The notes under the pieces are model-generated. The model searched no databases. It saw only the letters and a list, made by a program, of their open reading frames with translations, and was not told the origin of the DNA. The translations under genes and the position numbers were made by a program. This document shows, piece after piece, positions 50,620-58,573 of a stretch of 62,519 nt of DNA. Location of the stretch: assembly GCA_017962275.1 (NCBI GenBank), contig JAGCVQ010000070.1, positions 1 through 62,519 on the forward strand. The letters are read 5' to 3'. Within the stretch, counting starts at the first letter, position 1; each line of letters opens with the position of its first letter. This DNA is from Bacteroidales bacterium. Lineage in GTDB: Bacteria > Bacteroidota > Bacteroidia > Bacteroidales > WCHB1-69.

Positions 50620-51300
50620 ATGAGAAAGTTAGCGATTGTTTTCATGAGTTTGCTCGTGTTCGGTGCTGCCAGTGCCCAGAATGCAGACGACTACAAAGCT
50701 TTCATCAAAGAGCGCAAAGCCATTCAAAAATTGGTGAAGCAGGAACGCGATGAGAAGGTTTCGAAAGAGGTCAAAAAGATGGCCAAGAAGTATGCCAAAG
50801 AGGGTTGGAAAGTCTCTGTTGGCGCGCTACCCATCGAAAAGCAGCTTGAGAAATCCTTCCAAATGCAGTATGAGTTTGACATCGAGAACGGAATGCCCAA
50901 ATACATCAAAGGTGAGGGCAAAGCCATCAGTACCAGTTATGATGCCGCGAAAATGCAAGCCATGGCGGATGCAAGAGTTGATCTTGCGGGCAATATCCAA
51001 ACCGAGGTAGCAGCCATTATTGAAGAACGGTTAGCCAACCAAGAATTGGGGAAAAACGAAGCCGTGGCTGTCTCCAATGCTATACAGGTTTCCAAACAGT
51101 ACATTGTCCAGTCCATAGGTCGAGTAATAACGGTTATCGAATGTTACAGAGAACACAAGAACAAAAATTATGAAGTAAGGGTGATGATTATGTACAACGG
51201 AGAAATGGCTTACCAAACCGTAAAGAAATCCGTGAAGGAAGAGTTGGAAAAGAGAGGGGACGAATTGTCGAAAGAACTGGATAAGTTGTTGGGATTCTGA
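50620..51300 (+). CDS. LPP20-like secreted protein
   Basis: 226 residues with a signal peptide (MRKLAIVFMSLLVFGAASAQ) but no lipobox. A Lys-rich helical stretch is followed by an LPP20-type domain: KGEGKAISTSYDAAKMQAMADA and RVDLAGNIQTEVAAIIEERL (near 100-140), then IVQSIGRVITVIECYREH and YEVRVMIMYNGEMAYQTV strands. LPP20-like proteins include FlgP, which forms rings around flagellar motors, but this organism shows no flagellar genes here. It is the first gene of a five-gene unit with three CsgG-like proteins. Its role is unknown; a periplasmic or outer-membrane complex is plausible. Confidence 0.7.
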   Translation: MRKLAIVFMSLLVFGAASAQNADDYKAFIKERKAIQKLVKQERDEKVSKEVKKMAKKYAKEGWKVSVGALPIEKQLEKSFQMQYEFDIENGMPKYIKGEGKAISTSYDAAKMQAMADARVDLAGNIQTEVAAIIEERLANQELGKNEAVAVSNAIQVSKQYIVQSIGRVITVIECYREHKNKNYEVRVMIMYNGEMAYQTVKKSVKEELEKRGDELSKELDKLLGF

Positions 51301-51321
51301 TAATTAATGGATGATAATGGT

Positions 51322-52623
51322 ATGAAAAGAGTATTCTTTTTCATCTTCGTGTTATCCCTCATTGGGCACACTTTATGTGCGCAAAACGTGAATGGCTATC
51401 GTCACAAACTCGCCGTATATGTAACGGTCACGGGAATTCAGGATGAACTGAGTACTATTATGTCCATCGCACAAAGCACAGCTGCCAACAAATTGATCAA
51501 TAGTGGCAAGTATGTAATGATTGAGCGTTCCGATGATTTTCTGGAACAGATCAAAAATGAGCAACTATTTCAGGGTTCAGGCGATGTGCGTGATGACCAA
51601 ATTTCACAAATCGGTGCCAGTTATGGTGCGGAAAAAATATGTGTGGTGGGCATTTCCATTAGTGGCAGTTACTTGTATGTTGCAGCCCGCATTGTGGATG
51701 TGGTCACTAAAACTGCCTCCGAATCCGGGGAAGCGGACAACAACAGTTACAGCGTTTCGGAAATCAAACCCACAGTGTCCATTGCTATTGACCAATTACT
51801 TGGCGCAAATGCTTCCGATGTGTATAGAAATCAAGCACCGGCGGCTTTTTCACCTGCTATCAATCCTTCCGTCAGTTCCGATAAGAGCTTTGAAGTGAAG
51901 GATGTTACATTCAAGATGGTTTTTGTACAAGGAGGCACATTTCAGATGGGCGATGAGAATGGCAGCGAGGATCAGAGACCTGTTCACAGTGTCAAGGTGA
52001 GCGATTTCTATATAGGGGAGTTTGAGGTGACTCAGGAACTATGGAAGGCGGTGATGGGGACCTCCATTATACAACAGCGGGACAAGGCATGCACCAAATG
52101 GTCAACGTATGGTGTCGGGGCACATTATCCCATGTACTATGTGAACTATTACGAAGTAACCGAGTTCTGCAACCGGCTCAACAAATTGTTGCGCAAGAAA
52201 CTCCCATCCAGCTATCAGTTTGCTCTGCCGACAGAGGCACAATGGGAATATGCGGCACGAGGCGGCAACAAAACGAAGTCGTGTAAGTATGCTGGCAGCA
52301 ACATCATTTTGGACGTGGCCTATTATAAGGATAATTCCGACAAATCCACACAACAAGTCGGCACCAAGCAGCCAAATGAGTTAGGGGTGTTTGATATGAG
52401 CGGTAACGTTTGGGAGTGGTGTGCAGACTGGTACGACAAAAACTACTATATTGTTTCCCCCACTCAAAACCCTCGTGGTGCTTCCTCTGGCTCGTTCCGT
52501 GTGCTTCGTGGCGGTGATTGGCGCAGCTACGCAACAGAATGCCAAGTGTCACACCGCAACTGTGACAGTCCTGGCAACTACGACGAACGTTACGGTTTCC
52601 GTATTGTTTTAGTCCGTCGTTAG
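51322..52623 (+). CDS. CsgG-like domain fused to a formylglycine-generating-enzyme-type (SUMF1) domain
   Basis: 433 residues. The start at 51322 (MKRVFFFIFV) gives the signal peptide; an ATG at 51307 is less likely. Residues about 25-165 form a CsgG/LpoB-like domain (KLAVYVTVTG, YVMIERSDDF, IGASYGAEKICVVGI, YLYVAARIVDVVTKT). From about 198 comes an FGE-sulfatase fold: MVFVQGGTFQMGDENGSEDQ, PTEAQWEYAARGG, DMSGNVWEWCADW, VLRGGDWRS, ERYGFRIV. True FGEs use a Cys pair; most bacterial relatives of this fold are not sulfatase activators, so the activity is open. The N-terminal domain is shared with the next two genes. Confidence 0.82.
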   Translation: MKRVFFFIFVLSLIGHTLCAQNVNGYRHKLAVYVTVTGIQDELSTIMSIAQSTAANKLINSGKYVMIERSDDFLEQIKNEQLFQGSGDVRDDQISQIGASYGAEKICVVGISISGSYLYVAARIVDVVTKTASESGEADNNSYSVSEIKPTVSIAIDQLLGANASDVYRNQAPAAFSPAINPSVSSDKSFEVKDVTFKMVFVQGGTFQMGDENGSEDQRPVHSVKVSDFYIGEFEVTQELWKAVMGTSIIQQRDKACTKWSTYGVGAHYPMYYVNYYEVTEFCNRLNKLLRKKLPSSYQFALPTEAQWEYAARGGNKTKSCKYAGSNIILDVAYYKDNSDKSTQQVGTKQPNELGVFDMSGNVWEWCADWYDKNYYIVSPTQNPRGASSGSFRVLRGGDWRSYATECQVSHRNCDSPGNYDERYGFRIVLVRR

Positions 52624-52681
52624 AAAACACTTGCTTTACGATTATTGACTACGATTTATAATTGATAAGATTTCAACTGAT

Positions 52682-53788
52682 ATGAACAAGAAATGTATAA
52701 TCACAAGTGTGTTTATCTTAATAGCCCTCTTATTGACGAGTTGGACAGACTCTGCTTCCGCCCAAGCCACTGGCGACAACGAGCGTTACAACCTGGCTGT
52801 ATATGCCACTGGTATTCAAAACGACCAGCCGCTTTCCACATCATTGCTAACAGTGGTGCAAAACAAAACCATCACTAAGCTTACAGGAGAAGGTAATTAT
52901 CGGCTAATTGAACGTTCCGGTGAGTTTCTGAAAGAAATCCAAAACGAGCAGAACATGCAGCAGTCGGGAGAGGTGGCGGATGGCCAGATTGCAGAACTTG
53001 GTGCAGGGTATGGCGCACAAAAAGTGTGTGTGGTAAGTGTCACAATCATAGACCACTATCTTTATATTGCCACCAGAATTGTAGATGTGACCACCAAAAC
53101 TTCTTACGAATCCGGGGATGCGGAAGACAACAATTTTACTTCCATTCCAATTCTGACAGGGACATTGGATAAGGCACTAAACAAGATGTTATCCTTTGCA
53201 AAAAAAACAATCAGTGCCGACACGCCTACACAACCTAAAGAGAGCATTGAATCCGCCAATCTCCCGTCCACAGCACTGGTCCAGCCTCTAACCCCACAAT
53301 TATCAGAGAACAATATATCTCGGCAAACCGAGGATCCTGCAGGGGACGTGTCCAAAGCAGAGGTGGCCAACGACAAGGCCAAGGTAGACTTATACTTAAA
53401 AGCTTACGAAGAATGGGTTGTAGAGGAAAACGGAAGTTTTTTGGATGTGAATAGTATGGCATATAAAGAATATCGAAAATATCGTGCAAATTTATTCTCA
53501 GGGCTGGTTCTTGTATCAGCAGGAATTCCTTTAAGTGCTATAGGTCTTGCCATCAACAGTTCATGGACCAAAGACTTTGAGGGTGGTTTGGTGTTTATGT
53601 CGATGTGGGGTACAGGACTAATAATGACGACAGTGGGAATAATACAGCTGTGTTGTATGAACAACCATTTGAAGAAGAGTTATTACTACTTCCTTAAGGG
53701 CGATCAGTACAGCGTTTCCTTACAGTTCTATCCCTATTATTATTGTGGGAACAACACGCTAGGTGCAGGTCTTTCGCTTCGGTTTTAA
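52682..53788 (+). CDS. CsgG-like domain protein with C-terminal membrane hairpin
   Basis: 368 residues. A signal peptide (TSWTDSASAQ cleavage region) is followed by the same CsgG-like domain (RYNLAVYATGIQN, GNYRLIERSGEFL, ELGAGYGAQKVCVVSVTI, YLYIATRIVDVTTKTSYES). A polar linker (about 185-235) leads to two hydrophobic segments (LFSGLVLVSAGIPLSAIGLA and GLVFMSMWGTGLIMTTVGII) and a YYYFLKGDQYSVSLQFYP tail. It begins 58 nt after the SUMF-fusion gene. The C-terminal module differs wholly from those of its two paralogues. Function is unknown; an envelope complex is likely. Confidence 0.72.
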   Translation: MNKKCIITSVFILIALLLTSWTDSASAQATGDNERYNLAVYATGIQNDQPLSTSLLTVVQNKTITKLTGEGNYRLIERSGEFLKEIQNEQNMQQSGEVADGQIAELGAGYGAQKVCVVSVTIIDHYLYIATRIVDVTTKTSYESGDAEDNNFTSIPILTGTLDKALNKMLSFAKKTISADTPTQPKESIESANLPSTALVQPLTPQLSENNISRQTEDPAGDVSKAEVANDKAKVDLYLKAYEEWVVEENGSFLDVNSMAYKEYRKYRANLFSGLVLVSAGIPLSAIGLAINSSWTKDFEGGLVFMSMWGTGLIMTTVGIIQLCCMNNHLKKSYYYFLKGDQYSVSLQFYPYYYCGNNTLGAGLSLRF

Positions 53789-53815
53789 TCAGACAGAAAT
53801 CATAATTCGAAAAAG

Positions 53816-55186
53816 ATGAAACGTATTTTACTTCTAAATCCCATATTCATCACAATCACTTTTTTATTGGTCTGTTTGCATATTAGGGCGCAAGTTCAGA
53901 ATACTGAAAACGAGCGCTATAACTTAGCCGTTTATGCTACCGGCACTCAAAATGCTCAGCCACTCTCTACTCCGTTGTTGACCATTGTGCAAAATAAGAC
54001 CATCACAAAACTCACAAGTGAGGGGAACTATCGCCTAATTGAGCGTTCCGAAGAATTCTTGCAGCAGATTAAAAAAGAACAGACAACGCAGCACTCAGGT
54101 GATGTTGCAGACGGGCAAATTGCAGAAATTGGCGCAGGATACGGAGCACAAAAGGTATGCGTGGTAAGTGTCACAATTCTTGATCAATATCTTTATATTG
54201 CCACAAGGATTGTTGATGTAGTCACTAAAACCTCCTACGAGTCTGGAGACGCGGAGAACGAAAGTTACACCTCTTTTTCCATACTTACGAAAACACTGGA
54301 GACGTCTCTAGAGAAAATGTTGTCTGTGTCAAAGAAAACTCACAATACGTCTGAAATTCCTGTGAAACCCATTCAACAAGAGCAGTCCAAAGAATCTGCA
54401 CAAATTGCAGAATCAAACAGATCCTCCAAGGAATCTACTACAACAATTGACCAAGCTGTAACATCTCAAAGATCAGATAATCATCAATCCTACCAAAACA
54501 ATTCCACGGTGGTCGAAACTTCTAACATTAAATCAGAATCAGTTCCTGGACTCAATGCTTATCAAAAACGGGAGATACCAGATCGCAATGTGTTCCTTGG
54601 GTTTAATTTGTCAGTTGGAATGCCAATGACGATGCCTTCCCATGATTCTTATTATGATGATTGGGAAGATTCAGATGGTCTTTATCATTCTCATGGGGAA
54701 AGGGATTTTTCTTTTGGGAAAGGATTGTGTCCTGAATTGGGGATGGATGTTGCATGGCCTGTTTCTAATAGATTTGCCATAGGATTTTACATTAATGTTG
54801 GTTTTACTTATACTTGGTGCAGAGAAATAGGTTATTATTATACTTCCATTGACTATTATTACTATAACGATCTTCATGATTCTGGTTCTTGGTTCCGTGA
54901 TCGTCATGGCGGTTTTGACGTGAAAATAGGTTTGTTAATGCTCGCAGGCAATCTTAATGCCCGACCGTTTATTATTGGCTTGGCACCTTGTTCTGGGTTC
55001 AATTACACATCCGACCAAATTTTTCTTCCTCTCGAATTGCGTTTTGGCAGAGTGCTGAGCAAACATTTTTACATGACGGGAAACATAAATGTCGGGTTTG
55101 GTTTAGATGATGTTCCTTTTATGGTTGAACCCAGCCTGACGATTGGCTGTCATTTTGGTGATAAAATCAAGATGAAGAAGAAATAA
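53816..55186 (+). CDS. CsgG-like domain protein with C-terminal outer-membrane barrel
   Basis: 456 residues. Signal peptide, then a CsgG-like domain very close to that of the previous gene (RYNLAVYATGTQN, NYRLIERSEEFLQQI, GYGAQKVCVVSVTI, YIATRIVDVVTKTSYES). A Gln/Ser/Thr-rich linker spans about 180-250. The last 200 residues are Tyr-rich beta strands (FLGFNLSVGMPMTM, FAIGFYINVGFTYTW, PLELRFGRVLSKHFYMTG, PSLTIGCHFGD) that look like an outer-membrane barrel. The gene is clearly more AT-rich than the core genes, in line with acquisition by transfer. Confidence 0.75.
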   Translation: MKRILLLNPIFITITFLLVCLHIRAQVQNTENERYNLAVYATGTQNAQPLSTPLLTIVQNKTITKLTSEGNYRLIERSEEFLQQIKKEQTTQHSGDVADGQIAEIGAGYGAQKVCVVSVTILDQYLYIATRIVDVVTKTSYESGDAENESYTSFSILTKTLETSLEKMLSVSKKTHNTSEIPVKPIQQEQSKESAQIAESNRSSKESTTTIDQAVTSQRSDNHQSYQNNSTVVETSNIKSESVPGLNAYQKREIPDRNVFLGFNLSVGMPMTMPSHDSYYDDWEDSDGLYHSHGERDFSFGKGLCPELGMDVAWPVSNRFAIGFYINVGFTYTWCREIGYYYTSIDYYYYNDLHDSGSWFRDRHGGFDVKIGLLMLAGNLNARPFIIGLAPCSGFNYTSDQIFLPLELRFGRVLSKHFYMTGNINVGFGLDDVPFMVEPSLTIGCHFGDKIKMKKK

Positions 55187-55252
55187 AGGGCAACAGAAGA
55201 GTAGTATTCGTAGGTATTGGTTCTGTAGATTAACAGTTTAACGACAAAATAC

Positions 55253-56332
55253 ATGACTAAAAATATCACAATCTTCATTTTAGTGCTAATGAGCTGGTTT
55301 TCATTAGAGTTGTTAGCACAGACTCCGCAGCCTACTTGGATTGTGGCCTCCATGCGTGATATTGAATACCCAACAAGCACCTACTTCTCGGAGTATACCG
55401 AAGGAAATCTCCGCTCCAATGAGAATGTTTCCAACTTGTTGGACAGACTCAAATCGGATGCACGACGCGGGGCGGCGGGTAGCATTCGCACTTTAATCCA
55501 TTCGGTGGTGGAGAAAACGGATCGGCAGGATACCTACGGCCACGATTTTCGGTTTACTTCAGTGTATCAAGACTATACACGTCAAATAGTTGATGCCGAC
55601 ATTGCTGGAATTCATATCGAAAGTTACTATGACGCGGGGCGAAAGTGGGGTTGTGCTTTCGCCTATGTGAAGAAAACAGAGCTTGCAGCTTACTATAGAG
55701 CTCAAATTGCCTTGCAACTCCAGCAGTTGGAAAATACTTTAATATTATCTGCCTCTCTTGTGAATAACGGAGAGAAAACAAAGGCGCGGAAGGTGTGCGA
55801 AGAGGCTTTGCAACCGTTGGCCCAAATCGAATTTGCGCAAGACCTGCTCACAGCCGTCTGTCCCGATGACACGACAGGAATGCAATTGTCCCAACTCTTT
55901 CGTCTCAAGAACGAACTATTGCAAACCCTTATCCGTCTGGAGCAAAGCATCTACATCTGTCTTCAATGCACCGAAACCAACTTCGGAAAAGCAGTTCGCA
56001 TCCTAGAGCCTGTGTTGAAGGACAGCATCACCACTAATCAATGTAGTCTCACCGACGATTCTTCTGAAGCCGATTACAGGATAACGGTCACGGCCTCCAC
56101 ACGAGAGCACGACGGCAACGTGGCGTTCGGCAACGGAGTAATGAAATATTCCTACGCCGATGCGGAAATAGAGGTTTATAGCAACCTTAAACGAAAAGTG
56201 ATCTACAACAATGTTATCTCAGTGAAAAACAGCCGTGACGGAGCCACCTACGACAGTGCAGGTCGCAACGCCTTGAAGATGGTTGCAGGTAAGGTGTGGG
56301 AGGAAGCAAAACCGTTTGTGTTAGGACAATAA
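55253..56332 (+). CDS. Second LPP20-like secreted protein, two-domain
   Basis: 359 residues with a signal peptide (LELLAQ end). The N-terminal half (residues 24-165, PTWIVASMRDIEYPTSTYFSE, then KSDARRGAAGSIRTLIHSVV and WGCAFAYVKKTELAAYYRAQ) resembles LPP20-like domains. A helical middle part (about 165-245) and a C-terminal beta domain (ADYRITVTASTREHDGNVAF, YADAEIEVYSNLKRKVIYNN, GRNALKMVAGKVWEEAKPF) follow. It closes the five-gene unit, 66 nt after the barrel gene. No catalytic motif is seen. Confidence 0.68.
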   Translation: MTKNITIFILVLMSWFSLELLAQTPQPTWIVASMRDIEYPTSTYFSEYTEGNLRSNENVSNLLDRLKSDARRGAAGSIRTLIHSVVEKTDRQDTYGHDFRFTSVYQDYTRQIVDADIAGIHIESYYDAGRKWGCAFAYVKKTELAAYYRAQIALQLQQLENTLILSASLVNNGEKTKARKVCEEALQPLAQIEFAQDLLTAVCPDDTTGMQLSQLFRLKNELLQTLIRLEQSIYICLQCTETNFGKAVRILEPVLKDSITTNQCSLTDDSSEADYRITVTASTREHDGNVAFGNGVMKYSYADAEIEVYSNLKRKVIYNNVISVKNSRDGATYDSAGRNALKMVAGKVWEEAKPFVLGQ

Positions 56333-56386
56333 AGCGTGCCCTTTGTTGCGTGCCTCCGGCACGCCGCCACAGCACCCGCGTTCACC

Positions 56387-56452
56387 ACCCCACACTACGG
56401 CTGTCGCCTTGTGTGGGGTTATTAGAATGTCGTGCTTTCAGCACGGTTCGAC
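56387..56452 (+). repeat. Variant of the three-hairpin repeat (copy K)
   Basis: CCCCACAC...GTGTGGGG hairpin followed by a CGTGCTTTCAGCACG hairpin. It lies between convergent gene ends, so unlike the other copies it does not precede a start codon. Confidence 0.7.
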
Positions 56453-56503
56453 AACCATTTCTGCCCACATGCCTAACAAGTCCGCAGGCATCCTCTTGTC
56501 AAC

Positions 56504-57772
56504 CTAATCCAAAGTTTTCCCGCAGCAATGCTTGTATTTCTTGCCGCTGCCACAGGGACACGGGTCATTTCGTCCCACTTTCCCTCCTGCAGGGATAAAC
56601 GGAGGTGCCGTGATCCTCATATCGGGGTTTCCCCAGCCGGCATCGAGCTGGGACTGAAATTCTGGGTTCATTTCGTAGCCGGCAGCAGTAAGATTAGGAC
56701 CAAGTGTCAACCTGGGTGCCCTGTCATTTTGCGGCATCATCTGGAGCACCTCGTCAGGAGAATACCCTTTGAGCCGCCAAAGTGGAAGGGAATTTAAATA
56801 ATCTGTGCAAACGGACATCCCTTGGTTCAGCACCTTTTCGGAAGCAGCCGGCTGCGGAATGAAGTAGGTGACCAAATTGAACATATCAACGCCGTGCTGA
56901 TCCATCATCCACATATCAAGCAAAGTGACACGGCTTGCATCTTCGTCTTTGTAGTGTTTGTTGAGAAAGTTAAATGCCTTATTATAACCCTTGCAAGGGA
57001 ACTCATGCATCGGTATCTGTCCGGCAGCCATAAACTCCTCAACCGTGAACGGCTTGTAGTCAAGGATCGGACGCGCCTCCACTTCATCCAATAAATCATT
57101 AAAGTCTTCCAAAGCAGGGGACACGAAAATCGACACTATATTCTTTTGGTCATCACTCCAGTATCTTTTCGAGCCAAAACGCACAAAAACCGAGTGGAAC
57201 AGCTTGTTTCCAAGAGTTTTACGCATCTTTGGGTCAATATTATGCTGGTCAAAATAGGTTTTCAACGCTGCAATGAAAAGTTCTTCCGGGACAGCTCCAT
57301 ATAGCATCAACACCCCCAAAGCGTATTGCTGGAGATCGAAAAACTGTTGGTTGACCGGATCAGCAAGAACCTTGTCGATGTGAGGAGCAATGGCTTCCCG
57401 AAGGTCATCGGGCATAGTGAAATGGAATAGCTGGCGGTCATCGAAGTCCCGCTCGAAATCCATCATGCCCAAATCCATAGAGGCGAGATGAATCTGGTGG
57501 ATTCTGTCGGTCACGTCGCCACCCTTTCCAGCTTTGACAAGCATTTGGAACATCTCCAATTCGTATCGGGTCAGACGTTCCAGCCACGCCTCCGGGTGCA
57601 ACAAAATCATTTCTTCCAGTTTGTCGGCGTAATCCGCCTTATTCAACTTGGAAGGGATTTTGAGTCCCAAGGCGTCAGCCCACCATTCCATGCGCCACTT
57701 GGTGTCTTTCCTCACTTCGTCCGACAAACGAAACGTCGTGTCACCCCTTTTCACATTATTATTATTTGCCAT
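56504..57772 (-). CDS. SEC-C zinc-motif protein of unknown function
   Basis: 422 residues. The only recognised part is the C-terminal SEC-C motif ([19 protein letters not shown], last 24 residues), a zinc-binding tail like that of SecA that can touch ribosomes or proteins. The rest is a helical protein with Trp-rich start ([19 protein letters not shown]) and [19 protein letters not shown]. Similar proteins in Bacteroidota are annotated only as SEC-C domain proteins. A -7 box is at 57809. Confidence 0.78.
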   Translation of the reverse strand: MANNNNVKRGDTTFRLSDEVRKDTKWRMEWWADALGLKIPSKLNKADYADKLEEMILLHPEAWLERLTRYELEMFQMLVKAGKGGDVTDRIHQIHLASMDLGMMDFERDFDDRQLFHFTMPDDLREAIAPHIDKVLADPVNQQFFDLQQYALGVLMLYGAVPEELFIAALKTYFDQHNIDPKMRKTLGNKLFHSVFVRFGSKRYWSDDQKNIVSIFVSPALEDFNDLLDEVEARPILDYKPFTVEEFMAAGQIPMHEFPCKGYNKAFNFLNKHYKDEDASRVTLLDMWMMDQHGVDMFNLVTYFIPQPAASEKVLNQGMSVCTDYLNSLPLWRLKGYSPDEVLQMMPQNDRAPRLTLGPNLTAAGYEMNPEFQSQLDAGWGNPDMRITAPPFIPAGGKVGRNDPCPCGSGKKYKHCCGKTLD

Positions 57773-57808
57773 AGCACTATCCTAAATGAACCTGTTTAAT
57801 TTAATGTG

Positions 57809-57816
57809 CAAAAATA
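57809..57816 (-). promoter_or_regulatory. -7 box (TATTTTTG) of the SEC-C gene
   Basis: It lies 36 nt upstream of the ATG at 57772. Confidence 0.6.
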
Positions 57817-57855
57817 AGAAATATTGTAACAAAGTACTGCGCACTGTATTTTTTG

Positions 57856-57863
57856 TATTTTTG
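57856..57863 (+). promoter_or_regulatory. -7 box (TATTTTTG) of the XRE gene
   Basis: Plus-strand match 85 nt before the ATG at 57949. Confidence 0.6.
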
Positions 57864-57948
57864 CGGCGTTAAACAATTCGATTGAATGATTTATTGGCAA
57901 AATCAAACATTAAACCATCTAATCAGATGATTTATAAATAATACAAAG

Positions 57949-58272
57949 ATGACCGATTATTATGAATATTCCATACCGGAACTGGTACTGGAGCTTGGCA
58001 TTCGTTTCAAAGAGTACCGCATGCGGTCGAACATGACCCAAAAGGATGTGGCGGAACAGGCCGGCCTCACCGTGAACACCATCCACAAGTTCGAGAATGG
58101 CAGAGTGCCCAACCTGTCGCTCAGCACATTCCTGCTGCTGCTGAAAGCCATCGGCTGTATTAACGGCCTCGACGAGTTGATGCCCAAGCTGCCGGAATCG
58201 ACATACCTCGTAAAAAACGACGGAAAGAAAGTGCAACGCATCAGGCATTCTTCTCAAAAAAAACAAAAGTAA
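57949..58272 (+). CDS. XRE family regulator, antitoxin-like
   Basis: 107 residues. The helix-turn-helix covers about residues 15-75 (LGIRFKEYRMRSNMTQKDVA, AGLTVNTIHKFENGRVPNLS). The sequence start MTDYYEYSIPELVLELG and the length fit the XRE proteins that precede HipA-type toxins in Bacteroidota, but no HipA follows. The gene ends in a run of eight A (58256-58263) in the slippery form A AAA AAA C; a -1 shift there would enter the open frame that continues to 58505. It may act as a stand-alone regulator or be half of a broken toxin-antitoxin pair. Confidence 0.82.
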   Translation: MTDYYEYSIPELVLELGIRFKEYRMRSNMTQKDVAEQAGLTVNTIHKFENGRVPNLSLSTFLLLLKAIGCINGLDELMPKLPESTYLVKNDGKKVQRIRHSSQKKQK

Positions 58273-58505
58273 CTCATAAGAAGAATTGCATCCGTAAAGC
58301 AGAAAACATCATCCATATTGAAAACATCCGCATTGAACAACAGTTCAAGGGCAACTACCACCTTTTAGCCACGATTGACGGCAGAAAACGTAAATTCGTG
58401 ATTCGCAAGAAAACTATTGAGCACGAAGAAATCAGTCGCATAGGCATTTCTCACCTATCTGTGGATTATCTAAAGGAGCTTGTTTCAAAGTTTATGTCGC
58501 TATAA
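58264..58505 (+). pseudogene. Open frame without start codon, -1 relative to the XRE gene
   Basis: From the A run in the XRE gene the -1 frame stays open for about 80 codons to TAA at 58503-58505. It reads like a real protein (HIENIRIEQQFKGNYHLLAT, KRKFVIRKKTIEHEEISRIG, VDYLKELVSKFMSL). It has no ATG of its own near its start. It may be the second domain of a frameshifted XRE fusion, be reached by programmed -1 slippage, or be a gene fragment. I do not recognise its family. Confidence 0.45.
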
Positions 58506-58530
58506 CTCTCCGAGCATCGCATATTTTGTG

Positions 58531-58538
58531 TATCTTTG
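58531..58538 (+). promoter_or_regulatory. -7 box (TATCTTTG) of dsbD
   Basis: It lies 35 nt before the ATG at 58574 and excludes the upstream in-frame ATG at 58526. Confidence 0.7.
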
Positions 58539-58573
58539 CCCCCTTGTTTATTTTGGATAAAAAACACCTAAAT

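Noticed and set aside
56453-56480. GGTTCGA sequence reminiscent of a tRNA T-loop
   Set aside because: No acceptor or anticodon stems can be drawn around it; it belongs to a repeat variant.
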